Origin: Winogradskyella arenosi
GTDB lineage: Bacteria > Bacteroidota > Bacteroidia > Flavobacteriales > Flavobacteriaceae
Assembly: GCF_003337305.1 (NCBI RefSeq)
Contig: NZ_QPJO01000004.1
Coordinates: 62,001 to 126,000, forward strand
Length of the DNA: 64,000 nt
Direction of reading: 5' to 3'
Position numbers and translations under genes: made by a program. Of this stretch, positions 44,850 to 53,533 are shown in pieces. The first letter of the stretch is position 1; each line of letters starts with the position of its first letter. The notes below the pieces were generated by a model, which saw only the letters and a list, made by a program, of their open reading frames with translations, was not told the DNA's origin and ran no database searches.

Positions 44850-46349
44850 TTGATGACAGCTTACACCTTAAAACAAGACCACTTAGACGCGATATCGGAA
44901 CATATATCGATCCCTAAATATCAAAGACGTCAACTAAAAACGGGCATTGTCCATATTGGTATTGGCGATTTCCATCGTGGACATCAAGCCTATTACACGG
45001 ATCAATTATTACACGACACCTCAATTACAGACTGGGGCATCTGCGGAGTAGCCTTATTGCCATCAGATATTAAAATATATAAGGCGCTTAAAAAGCAAGA
45101 TGGCCTATATACGTTAATGGTAAAAGAATTTGATGGCGCACTCACTAAACGGGTCATTGGTTCTATTACGGAAGTTTTATTCGCTCCAGAAAATCCAAGT
45201 AAAGTCATAAAAAAGATGGCCAGTAGTGCCGTTAAAATTATCACCCTAACCATTACAGAGCGTGGCTACAACTACAATGAAGTCACCAAAGCTTTTGACG
45301 ATCAAAACCCCAATATACGCCACGATATTGCCAATCCACTAATGCCTAAAACGGTGTTTGGTTATCTTACGCAGGCTTTAAAACTTAGAAAAGAAAAAGG
45401 CGCTAAAGGGGTAACCATTCAATCTTGCGATAATATCCAAAGGAATGGTCATATGGCTAAGAATATGCTTTTAAGCTATGTAAGACTTGCAGAACCTTCC
45501 TTAGTGTCATGGATTGAAACTCATGTTTCGTTTCCTAATAGTATGGTAGACCGTATAACACCAACAACAACAGCTTCAGATATTGCAATTTTAAAAGCCA
45601 CCACAAACATTAAAGACACATGTCCAGTGGTATGTGAACCTTTTAAGCAATGGGTTATTGAAGATGATTTTGTTAATGGTCGCCCACTTTGGGATGCTGT
45701 TGCGGCTCGATTTGTAGAGGATATTGTGCCCTATGAAAAAATGAAATTAAGCCTATTAAATGCGGGTCATACCGTACTCGGCATTTTAGGAGCCTTATTA
45801 AGTTACAAGACTATTGATGAAGCCGTACATGATGAAGATCTCCGTACTTTTCTAGAACAGTATATGGATCATGAAGTCAGCCCAACCTTATCCGATTTAA
45901 AAGGTGTGGACCTAGAGCATTATAAAGCTTCTTTATTACAGCGCTTCGGAAATGTTAGTATTAAAGATCAAATTGACCGTATTTGTTCTGAAAGCGCTTC
46001 TAAAATTCCAATTTTTGTTTTACCGACCATTACCGCTAATTTAGAATCTGAAGGGCAAATTAAATGTGCCGCCCTTTTAATTGCTGGGTTTGCCATCTAT
46101 AGTTTAGGTAGAAATGAACAAGGAAAGTCCCTCAACATAAAAGATGCTATGGAGGCCACTTTAAGGAAGAAAGCTGCCCAAGCAGCAAACGGACAACCGG
46201 AAGCCTTCTTAGAGATTGAATCCGTTTTTGGATTATTGAAATCGTCACCCTCGTTTGTAAGCGCTTACACCAAAGCTTATAACACCTTAAGAACCTCAGG
46301 AGTTAAGGCCTGTATTAAAACCTATACCAATAACCGTATCAATTGCTAA
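44850..46349 (+). CDS. mannitol dehydrogenase family protein, copy 1 (polyol/uronate dehydrogenase)
   Basis: A 499-residue long-chain, zinc-independent polyol dehydrogenase. The N-terminal Rossmann region is TGIVHIGIGDFHRGHQAYYT. The catalytic K-x(7)-N-x-x-H is in YEKMKLSLLNAGHTVLG. It oxidises a polyol (mannitol, arabitol) to the ketose with NAD+. Several otherwise conserved spots have drifted relative to copy 2 at 53534: GDFHRGH for GGFHRAH, TERGYN for TEGGYN, NIQRNGH for NIQGNGH. The start is the first or second of two adjacent ATGs. Confidence 0.87.
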   Translation: MMTAYTLKQDHLDAISEHISIPKYQRRQLKTGIVHIGIGDFHRGHQAYYTDQLLHDTSITDWGICGVALLPSDIKIYKALKKQDGLYTLMVKEFDGALTKRVIGSITEVLFAPENPSKVIKKMASSAVKIITLTITERGYNYNEVTKAFDDQNPNIRHDIANPLMPKTVFGYLTQALKLRKEKGAKGVTIQSCDNIQRNGHMAKNMLLSYVRLAEPSLVSWIETHVSFPNSMVDRITPTTTASDIAILKATTNIKDTCPVVCEPFKQWVIEDDFVNGRPLWDAVAARFVEDIVPYEKMKLSLLNAGHTVLGILGALLSYKTIDEAVHDEDLRTFLEQYMDHEVSPTLSDLKGVDLEHYKASLLQRFGNVSIKDQIDRICSESASKIPIFVLPTITANLESEGQIKCAALLIAGFAIYSLGRNEQGKSLNIKDAMEATLRKKAAQAANGQPEAFLEIESVFGLLKSSPSFVSAYTKAYNTLRTSGVKACIKTYTNNRINC

Positions 46350-46379
46350 TTCCCCTATATTTATAATAGCAATTCTTCG

Positions 46380-46413
46380 AAGGTTTATGGCGAAAGTCAT
46401 AAACCTTTTTTTT
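46380..46413 (+). terminator. terminator of the first polyol operon
   Basis: AAGGTTTATG / CATAAACCTT perfect 10-bp stem with an 8-nt loop and a T-run, 31 bp after the mannitol dehydrogenase stop. Confidence 0.95.
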
Positions 46414-46642
46414 GTTTTTATCGTGAAGCCATCCAGTGCAGAGAAGTTGTCTTTATAGTTTTTAAATGACTATCCTGCATTTATTTTCATTTGTAAACAA
46501 AAGTTTAACTTAATAAAGCTATAAGTTGATTTTTGGCTTTGTAAATTTACATTTTGAAAGGCCACTTTACATTAGGATTCAGCCTTAAAAAAGGCCTTCA
46601 GCAATCACAATTATTATCAGTAAAAATTTATATACCCCATTA

Positions 46643-47647
46643 ATGAATACCCAACCCATAGCTTATTCTATCTTAGATCTGGCATTAGTTTCTGAAGGTC
46701 ATTCTCTAAAACAAACCTTTAGCAATGCTTTAAAATTAGCGCAATATGCTGAAACTTATGGCTACACCAGATATTGGTTAGCAGAGCACCATAATGCGGA
46801 AAACATTGCGAGTAATGCCACCTCAATTTTAATTGGTTATATTGCGCAAGGCACACAAACGATTCGTGTGGGTTCTGGTGGAATTATGCTTCCTAATCAT
46901 TCACCTTTAATTATAGCCGAACAATTTGGTACTTTAGGAAGTCTTTATCCACAACGTATAGATTTAGGCTTAGGAAGAGCACCAGGGACGGACCGCGAAA
47001 CTGCTGAAGCCATCCGATCTGATTTTATGAAAGCTGCGCATTCATTCCCAAATGAAGTTAGTAAAATACAAACCTATTTTTCAACGCAAAACGAAGATGC
47101 TAAAGTAAGAGCGACTATTGCTGAAGGGGTAGAGGTGCCTTTGTATATTTTAGGCTCAAGTACTGATAGTGCGCATTTGGCCGCCCAAAAAGGACTTCCT
47201 TATGCTTTTGCCAGTCATTTTGCAACAACGCATTTATTTGAAGCCATTGAAACCTACCGTAAAGAGTTTCAGCCTTCAGAAGAGTTAGAAACACCATACG
47301 TCATCGCAGGTGTTAATATTATTATTGCTGAAACTGATGAAGATGCCCAACGTTTAGCCACCTCATTGATCCGCATGATTGTTGGTATTTTTACCGGCCG
47401 ACGTGCCAAGGTGCAACCACCAACGGAAATGACCGAAGACCTTAAAGATATTATGCGCAATCCTCAGGTACATCAAATGCTGAAATATTCTTTTATAGGA
47501 AGTAAAGCCACCGTAAAAGCGCAGGTTAAAGAATTTTTAGACCAAACCAAAGCGGACGAACTTATTGCCGTTACGCATATTTACGATATTGACAGTCGCA
47601 TACGATCAGCAGAGTTATTCGCAGAAATTATGACTGAATTACAGTAA
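46643..47647 (+). CDS. LLM-class flavin-dependent oxidoreductase
   Basis: A 334-residue bacterial-luciferase-like monooxygenase (MsnO8/YvbT-type). Signatures: SILDLALVSEGHSLKQTFSN, the YTRYWLAEHHNAENIASNAT loop, IRVGSGGIMLPNHSPLIIAE, and QRIDLGLGRAPGTDRETAEA. It would use FMNH2 and O2; the physiological substrate is unknown. It is monocistronic. A 293-bp upstream gap contains the previous operon's terminator and an AT-rich leader. TGAATG-like regulator boxes were not seen. Confidence 0.92.
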   Translation: MNTQPIAYSILDLALVSEGHSLKQTFSNALKLAQYAETYGYTRYWLAEHHNAENIASNATSILIGYIAQGTQTIRVGSGGIMLPNHSPLIIAEQFGTLGSLYPQRIDLGLGRAPGTDRETAEAIRSDFMKAAHSFPNEVSKIQTYFSTQNEDAKVRATIAEGVEVPLYILGSSTDSAHLAAQKGLPYAFASHFATTHLFEAIETYRKEFQPSEELETPYVIAGVNIIIAETDEDAQRLATSLIRMIVGIFTGRRAKVQPPTEMTEDLKDIMRNPQVHQMLKYSFIGSKATVKAQVKEFLDQTKADELIAVTHIYDIDSRIRSAELFAEIMTELQ

Positions 47648-47658
47648 AAATAAAGCCT

Positions 47659-47693
47659 AAAAAAACTCCTATGAATAACATAGGAGTTTTTTT
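47659..47693. terminator. bidirectional terminator
   Basis: AAAAAAACTCCTATG / CATAGGAGTTTTTTT is a perfect 15-bp stem with a 5-nt loop, with T-runs on both strands. It lies between the LLM oxidoreductase and the convergent outer-membrane protein gene. Confidence 0.95.
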
Positions 47694-47721
47694 ATAAGCT
47701 ACTGTAAAATACTTTTCTGAC

Positions 47722-48609
47722 TTACATCATCTTGTTTGACGCAGCACGCTTAAACTTATAGGTAATCCCAAAGTTAATTCCGAAAGAAGAGTAAGGTACT
47801 TTTACCGCTAATTCTTTAGAATCATCTGCATTTGTATTAGACAATTCATCGACATAAGTGGTGGTTCTGTTTGTTCCTGCTGGTAAATTATCTAAAGAAT
47901 AAAACCCAGCTATGGCAACCGTACCATCAGTCCTTACCACATCAGTGTTCCATTCAGTAATTTCAGAATCTTTACGTTTTAAACTGATCCCATAATATTC
48001 AGCTTCAGCAAAAACACTAAAATTATCATTTAAAGGATATTCATAACCAATTGCTGCTACAAAACCTAAAGGAAATTGACCATGGTAATCTTCAACATAG
48101 TTCGTTTCAAAAGTTGATCCAGACTCAATCTCTGTCCCATATGCTTGCGACAAACCTGCTGCTTGCTCATCACTCATCACAGCATTTTGATACGCTACAG
48201 CTTCTGTTTTTCCGCCTAACTTTACTAAAGCTCCTAAACGTGCGTACACATTATCATTAAATTTATATACGACAGATAAAGCAGCTCCAAAAGCACGTGC
48301 TCTAGCCACGGCATCAACTTCTAAACCTGGTACATTTACTTCAGAAACAGTTTGATCAGAACCGTGTAAATATCCCACACTTAGGTCAGCACCAATATGG
48401 TCATTAAAAAAATAGGTTCCTCTAATTTGTCCATTAAAACCCTCACCGTAACTTCCGTAAGTATTTTCGGTTTGAGATACAGATACTTTTTCTCCAATTT
48501 TCATCCCCGCACTTCCAATAGCATACCCGCCACTAGCAGAAATTTGAAATTGAGCATAAGACACGCTGCCTATTAAAAGTGCAGCTAATACTGTAATTGT
48601 TTGTTTCAT
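47722..48609 (-). CDS. outer-membrane beta-barrel protein
   Basis: 295 residues with a signal peptide (LLIGSVSYAQ) and an OmpA-like eight-strand-type barrel pattern: FQISASGGYAIGSAGMKIG, GADLSVGYLHGSDQ, FAEAEYYGISLKRKDSE, FGINFGITYKFKR. Loops are long and polar. Function unknown. It is monocistronic, with 500 bp of non-coding DNA upstream. Confidence 0.82.
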   Translation of the reverse strand: MKQTITVLAALLIGSVSYAQFQISASGGYAIGSAGMKIGEKVSVSQTENTYGSYGEGFNGQIRGTYFFNDHIGADLSVGYLHGSDQTVSEVNVPGLEVDAVARARAFGAALSVVYKFNDNVYARLGALVKLGGKTEAVAYQNAVMSDEQAAGLSQAYGTEIESGSTFETNYVEDYHGQFPLGFVAAIGYEYPLNDNFSVFAEAEYYGISLKRKDSEITEWNTDVVRTDGTVAIAGFYSLDNLPAGTNRTTTYVDELSNTNADDSKELAVKVPYSSFGINFGITYKFKRAASNKMM

Positions 48610-49098
48610 TGATGTTGTTTTTTTAAAGTTATTACGATTTTAAAACCGTCCTAGTTTTAAATCGATGGCAAATATAATTGTTTAATAATGTTGAATTGTT
48701 AAAATCTCACATTAATATTAACGATAATCGAATTTTTAAGCCAAAAAATAAACATTCTTATGAATTCCAAATGCCATGAACCACTTCTAAAAAAGAAAAA
48801 CACACGGCACTAAACCATCTTAAATACAAAAAAACATACGATAAATACTACATTTCCAAACCCTTACAAGTCTATTTGTTCTAAGCAAAATACATCACAG
48901 GACCATCACCACACCTAAAGATGGTCAACACAAGCCTGTTACACCAAAAAATTTGAGGTCTAAAAAATTGAAGCTTGTTTTAAGGTATAGATTAAGGATG
49001 GGATCCAAAATTCACCCAATTTCACATATTAAATACTAAAACAGCCTTAGTATTTATAAGCAATACCGTACAAATAGTCGTATCTTAGCAGCCTTTAA
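48610..49098. other. AT-rich non-coding region with one perfect inverted repeat
   Basis: 489 bp between the divergent outer-membrane protein and acyl-CoA ligase genes, with stops in every frame. It contains GACCATC (48901-48907) and GATGGTC (48920-48926), a perfect 7-bp inverted repeat with a 12-nt spacer. A -7-like TATCTTAG at 49081-49088 would serve the ligase gene. Nothing else is recognised. Confidence 0.5.
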
Positions 49099-49116
49099 TT
49101 GAGGCGAAATTCCTCA

Positions 49117-50937
49117 ATGAAACTCAGTAATATTAAGAGAATGAATTACAAGCATTTAGTTGAAGAACTCAAGGAGAACAGTCAACGTTTTCAAAATAAA
49201 AACGCGGTTTACGCTAAAAACGATCAAAACAACACCTGGGAAGGTATGTCTTGGTTACATTTTGAAACTCAGGTTGAGCGTCTTTCTAAAGCCTTAATTC
49301 ATTACGGTATTAACGTGCAACAGAATGTGGCTATTTTTTCTGAAAATATGCCGAACTGGATTATTGCAGATGCCGCTATTATGCGAGTTAGAGCTGTGAG
49401 TATTCCTATTTACGCCACAAATTCTAAAAAAGAGGTTGAATATGTTATTAATGACGCTGAAGTATCGCTTCTTTTTGTTGGAAACCAGAATGAATTTGAT
49501 AAAGCCTTTGAACTTTTACAAACCTCTGAGTATTTAAAGGGGATTGTAGCCTTAACAAAATCCATTCAACTAAAACCTTCTAGCAGTGTTATGCATTTAG
49601 ACGATTTTATGGCTATTACCCCCACAGAACAGGTAAATATAGAACTTCAAAAACGTTATTACGAACGTGATTTTGAAGATTTAGCCAGTATTATATATAC
49701 CTCCGGAACAACTGGAGAACCAAAAGGGGTAATGTTAGATTATCATAATTTTGGAGGTGCATTAGCCGCACATGATTACGAGTTAGACCTTACCGAAAAA
49801 GACACGTCTCTTAGTTTTTTACCCTTAAGTCATATCTACGAACGTAGTTGGGCTTTCTTTTGTTTAAAGAAAGGTATTGAGGTGTACTTTAACCAAGATC
49901 CTAAAAAAATTGTAGATGTCATTAAAGAAGTGAAACCTACAGTAATGTGTACAGTGCCTAGAATATTTGAAAAAATATTTGCCGCTATACAAGACAAAAG
50001 AAAAGAAGCGTCTCCTACAAAAATGAAATTAGCCAGCTGGGCCTTAGGTGTAGGAAACAACTATTACAATAAACACAAACGCTTAGGGAAATCTATTCCT
50101 TTAGGCTTACAATTAAAACTTAAAATTGCCGACAAACTGGTGTTAAGTAAATTACGCGAGGTCTTTGGCGGTAACATTAAATTTATGCCTTGTGGAGGTG
50201 CACCTTTAGTGGCCGATTTGGTATCGTTTTTTCATTCCTTCGGACTTAATATAAAATGTGGTTATGGCTTAACCGAAACTACAGCAACAGCAACACTTTT
50301 TGGAGACACACATTTTGAATTTAATTCCGCAGGCCAACCCCTTAAAGGTACCCAAATTAAAATTGGTGCTAATAACGAGATCTTAGTAAAAGGTCCTGGG
50401 GTAATGAAAGGCTATTATAAAAAACCTTTAGAAACCGCTAAAGTGTTTGAAGACGGTTGGTTTAAAACAGGTGACGCCGGAAAACTAGACCACAAAGGCA
50501 ACCTTATTATTACAGACCGTATTAAGGATCTTATGAAAACGTCTGGAGGAAAGTACATTGCCCCTCAAAAGCTTGAAAACGCCTTAATTACCGATTCTTT
50601 TATTGAGCAAATCGCTGTTATTGGCGATCAGCAGAAATATGTTACGGCCTTAGCAGTGCCTAGCTTTGAGAACTTAAAAAAATATGCCTTAGAGCATAAA
50701 ATAAGTTTTCAGGACGTTGAGGACCTAATCAGTCACAACCAAATTATAACGCTTTTCGAAAAACGTTTTGAAGACCTTCAGAAGGAATTTTCTAAGTTTG
50801 AAAAGATTAAAAAGTTCACCTTATTACCAAAAGAGTTTACTATTGAAACGGGAGAAATTACCGCTACCTTAAAATTAAAACGAAAGGTTATTCAGCATAA
50901 ATATCAAGAACTTATTGATAAGATGTATTCTGAATAA
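49117..50937 (+). CDS. long-chain fatty-acid-CoA ligase (AMP-forming)
   Basis: About 606 residues. The ANL-family P-loop is YTSGTTGEPKGVMLDYHN, with ERSWAFFCLKKGIEV, the A5 motif GYGLTETTAT, A7 in WFKTGDAGKLD and A8 in ITDRIKDLMKTSGGKYIAP. It activates fatty acids to acyl-CoA via acyl-AMP. I prefer the ATG at 49117; the frame is open from a TTG at 49099, and an ATG at 49141 is equally possible. A 6-bp hairpin (TTGAGG/CCTCAA, 49099-49117) ends at the 49117 start codon. Confidence 0.9.
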   Translation: MKLSNIKRMNYKHLVEELKENSQRFQNKNAVYAKNDQNNTWEGMSWLHFETQVERLSKALIHYGINVQQNVAIFSENMPNWIIADAAIMRVRAVSIPIYATNSKKEVEYVINDAEVSLLFVGNQNEFDKAFELLQTSEYLKGIVALTKSIQLKPSSSVMHLDDFMAITPTEQVNIELQKRYYERDFEDLASIIYTSGTTGEPKGVMLDYHNFGGALAAHDYELDLTEKDTSLSFLPLSHIYERSWAFFCLKKGIEVYFNQDPKKIVDVIKEVKPTVMCTVPRIFEKIFAAIQDKRKEASPTKMKLASWALGVGNNYYNKHKRLGKSIPLGLQLKLKIADKLVLSKLREVFGGNIKFMPCGGAPLVADLVSFFHSFGLNIKCGYGLTETTATATLFGDTHFEFNSAGQPLKGTQIKIGANNEILVKGPGVMKGYYKKPLETAKVFEDGWFKTGDAGKLDHKGNLIITDRIKDLMKTSGGKYIAPQKLENALITDSFIEQIAVIGDQQKYVTALAVPSFENLKKYALEHKISFQDVEDLISHNQIITLFEKRFEDLQKEFSKFEKIKKFTLLPKEFTIETGEITATLKLKRKVIQHKYQELIDKMYSE

Positions 50938-51063
50938 ATGTAATTCCAATCGCACTTAAACATTCAATTTTAAGTGTCATTATTTTCGTCATGATTCCAT
51001 AAATAGGAGTGAAGGGACCTTCATTGGTTTCTACTAGCACGTAGAGACTAATTAAATCGTTTT

Positions 51064-51430
51064 TTAAACCACTTTGTTATAGACGGCTCTACCAAACCTA
51101 TAGAGTTCCGCTATTTTTTTCAGAACCCCAATTGGTTTTTCATCTAGAGGAATAATGTATTTTTTTTATGAATTAGCATTCGTCTAAAATTTCGATTATT
51201 AAAATCTATTCATATCAACTTGTACAAGTCTTGCACCTCGTTCATCGTAAACTTATCTAAAGTTTCTGATTTACTGAGGCATTCTACTACAAGCACATCA
51301 TCATCATCAGCTACAACGTCCTCGTAATCTTTAAGAGTTAAATAACGTGGTATCAACAAATCATTTCAAGATTTCGAACTAGTGTCATACCCAAACACTA
51401 CACAATCTACTGACAAATTTGATCTATGTT
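51064..51430 (-). pseudogene. decayed copy of the Nudix-type regulator gene
   Basis: Read leftward, the C-terminal end is AELYRFGRAVYNKVV then stop, matching AQLYMFSKDIYKKMY of the intact regulator at 42803. DNA such as GGAATAATGTATTTTTT is shared with that gene. The N-terminal end still resembles the DCVVFGYDT region, but the central Nudix part (about 110 residues) is deleted. Small indels and stops break what remains. The two ends join at a short TCTAAAG-type sequence. The product cannot be made. Confidence 0.8.
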
Positions 51431-51503
51431 TCTATTTCCACAACACAATTCAATTACAACAATAAAACCTTATTCTTGAGCACATCTAAACTATGATAAA
51501 CAT

Positions 51504-51530
51504 CATTAAACGTCATATTTACATTAATAA
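51504..51530. promoter_or_regulatory. operator O3 (degenerate copy of O1)
   Basis: CATTAAACGT-n7-ACATTAATAA. It keeps the ACGT-n7-AC(A/G)T core and spacing of O1 and lies 150 bp before O4, just as O1 lies 151 bp before O2. Confidence 0.5.
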
Positions 51531-51653
51531 TCATTAACACTTTAGCTTCCTTAAAAATATGTATTTATCAATATAGTATAGTTAATAAGTAATTTAACAC
51601 ACATTTTCTCCTCAAAAACGACAATTTCTTATTTTTTTGCAATACATTTGAAA

Positions 51654-51680
51654 AAACAAACGTAATTATGACGTTTATAA
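51654..51680. promoter_or_regulatory. operator O4 (copy of O2) at the permease promoter
   Basis: AAACAAACGT-n7-ACGTTTATAA begins 4 bp after a TACATTTG -7 element (51643-51650). This is the same geometry as O2 and suggests control by the surviving Nudix regulator. Confidence 0.65.
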
Positions 51681-51812
51681 TATAAGCGTCGACCGAATTG
51701 TAATTTTCATACGATAACAAATTCCATTAATGTGAATTTTAAGCGTTAGCCATAACACTTAAACTGTTGAAAACGTGAATTACAATACCTTAAGATCATA
51801 AAAAGCGATATT

Positions 51813-53531
51813 ATGAATGGAACCAATGACTTTCAGCAGTTCAAAAACTTAAAAGAAGAACAATTACCAATTGCAAAAAACAGATTGCACAATTGGACAC
51901 ATTTTGCAGGTATCTATGCGGCAGAACATGTAGCCGCAACAGAATTTGTTATTGGTGCTACCTTTGTAGCCTTAGGGGCTTCAACAAAAGATATTTTATT
52001 AGGCTTACTAATTGGTAATATACTAGCGGTTTTAAGTTGGACCTTTATTACATCGCCAATTGCAGTAGACACACGGTTAAGCCTCTATACCTACCTCAAT
52101 AAAATAGCTGGCGATTCTATGACCAAACTCTATAATTGGGCTAATGTGATTATTTTTACCGTGATTTCCGCAGCAATGATTACCGTATCCGCAACAGCGG
52201 TGCGCTTTGCGTTTAATATTCCGCCACAATTAAATTGGTATCCGACCAATCCTTGGTTTGTACTTATTGTATTAATTGTTGGCTCTGTTGTGGTTTCTAT
52301 TGCTATTTATGGCTTTAAAGCGGTATCTGAGTTTGCTGGTATTTGTGCCCCTTGGTTATTTGTCATGTTTACTTGTGGCGCCTTTGTGCTTTTACCTGCT
52401 TTGTCTTTAGAAGTTTTAGACAAAACCATTCCTAGCGGATGGAGCGATTTTATTGCCTTAGGTAACCAATCGATATGGACCGGCATTAATAGTGAAGGAG
52501 AAGCAGGGATCGGTTTAACAGAAGTTATCGGATTTGCTTGGGCAGCGAACACCATTACACACTTTGGACTTATAGATATGGCCTTATTTCGTTTTTCTAA
52601 AAAGAAATCTTACGGATTAGCAACGAGTACAGGGATGATGTTTGGACACTACGTCGCTTGGATTTCTGCCGGAATTATGGGGGCAGGAGCAGCAGTAATC
52701 ATTGGAAAATCTATCGTAGAACTCGATCCAGGTGATGTTGCCTATTACGCTTTAGGATGGTCTGGTTTTGTAATTGTTATTGTAGCGGGGTGGACCACAG
52801 CAGTGGCTAACCTTTATCGTGCTGGTTTAGCCGCACAGGCCATATTTAAAAACCATTCTCGTAAAAAAACAACCATTGTTGTTGGCTTAGTTACTATGGC
52901 GGTCGCTTGTTTCCCTTTTGTATTTTCTCAAATCTTACCGTTATTAACTTACGCAGGACTTTTAGTAGTGCCAGTAGGGGCTATTGTATTTGCAGAGCAT
53001 CAAATATTCCCACGCATTGGCTACACGAGGTACTGGTCACATTACCGCCAATTAACTTTTAGCACGCCTGCAGTTGCCTCATGGGGATTAGGACTGGTCT
53101 TTGGTTTTGGCCTCAACGCTTTAAATGTGATGTCGTTCTTTTATCTGTTTTTACCAACTTGGGTATTCACCATCATTATTTATACCATTTTAGCAGGGAA
53201 ATATGGCGCTAAAGACAACTATCCTGAAGCTGAAGAAAAAGAAAGATTACGCAACATAAACATCGCTAAATTTCAAGAACAAAAAGCAGAGCAAGAAACA
53301 GTTCCTGTAATAGACCACTCCATATTTACTAAAGTATTACGCATCGTTTCTTTATTAGCTTTAATTATTACTGTTGTTTTAGGGAGCAGGGTCTTATTTG
53401 GAAGTGCAAACGAAGAGATCTACATCCAAAACAGAGAACAATTCTATACCTACGCCTTCATTTGTACAATGACTTATTTTATAACTGCGTATTGGGCGCT
53501 TAAACGCGGAAAATCGAAAAACATCTCATAA
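51813..53531 (+). CDS. NCS1-type (purine-cytosine permease-like) transporter
   Basis: A 572-residue polytopic protein with about twelve helices. It resembles the NCS1 nucleobase:cation symporters (NRLHNWTHFAGIYAAEHVAA in helix 1; GWTTAVANLYRAGLAAQAIF later) and has a longer C-terminal part with two more helices (about 505-570). It lies 2 bp before a mannitol-dehydrogenase gene and upstream of a PfkB kinase. The likely cargo is therefore a polyol or sugar rather than a nucleobase. That assignment is inference from context. Confidence 0.75.
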   Translation: MNGTNDFQQFKNLKEEQLPIAKNRLHNWTHFAGIYAAEHVAATEFVIGATFVALGASTKDILLGLLIGNILAVLSWTFITSPIAVDTRLSLYTYLNKIAGDSMTKLYNWANVIIFTVISAAMITVSATAVRFAFNIPPQLNWYPTNPWFVLIVLIVGSVVVSIAIYGFKAVSEFAGICAPWLFVMFTCGAFVLLPALSLEVLDKTIPSGWSDFIALGNQSIWTGINSEGEAGIGLTEVIGFAWAANTITHFGLIDMALFRFSKKKSYGLATSTGMMFGHYVAWISAGIMGAGAAVIIGKSIVELDPGDVAYYALGWSGFVIVIVAGWTTAVANLYRAGLAAQAIFKNHSRKKTTIVVGLVTMAVACFPFVFSQILPLLTYAGLLVVPVGAIVFAEHQIFPRIGYTRYWSHYRQLTFSTPAVASWGLGLVFGFGLNALNVMSFFYLFLPTWVFTIIIYTILAGKYGAKDNYPEAEEKERLRNINIAKFQEQKAEQETVPVIDHSIFTKVLRIVSLLALIITVVLGSRVLFGSANEEIYIQNREQFYTYAFICTMTYFITAYWALKRGKSKNIS

Positions 53532-53533
53532 TC

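Larger units (their letters stand above)
51431..51812. other. duplicated divergent control region upstream of the permease gene
   Basis: 382 bp without a gene. It repeats the layout of 43535-43776: a weak dyad, an AT-rich stretch including TATCAATATAGTATAG (compare ATATCAATATAGCATAG at about 43638), a TACATTTG -7 element at 51643-51650, and a dyad just downstream. Confidence 0.7.

Noticed and set aside
50938-51063. Separate gene between the acyl-CoA ligase and the regulator pseudogene
   Set aside because: Only short frames with no motif, and the ligase stop is followed by AT-rich non-coding DNA.
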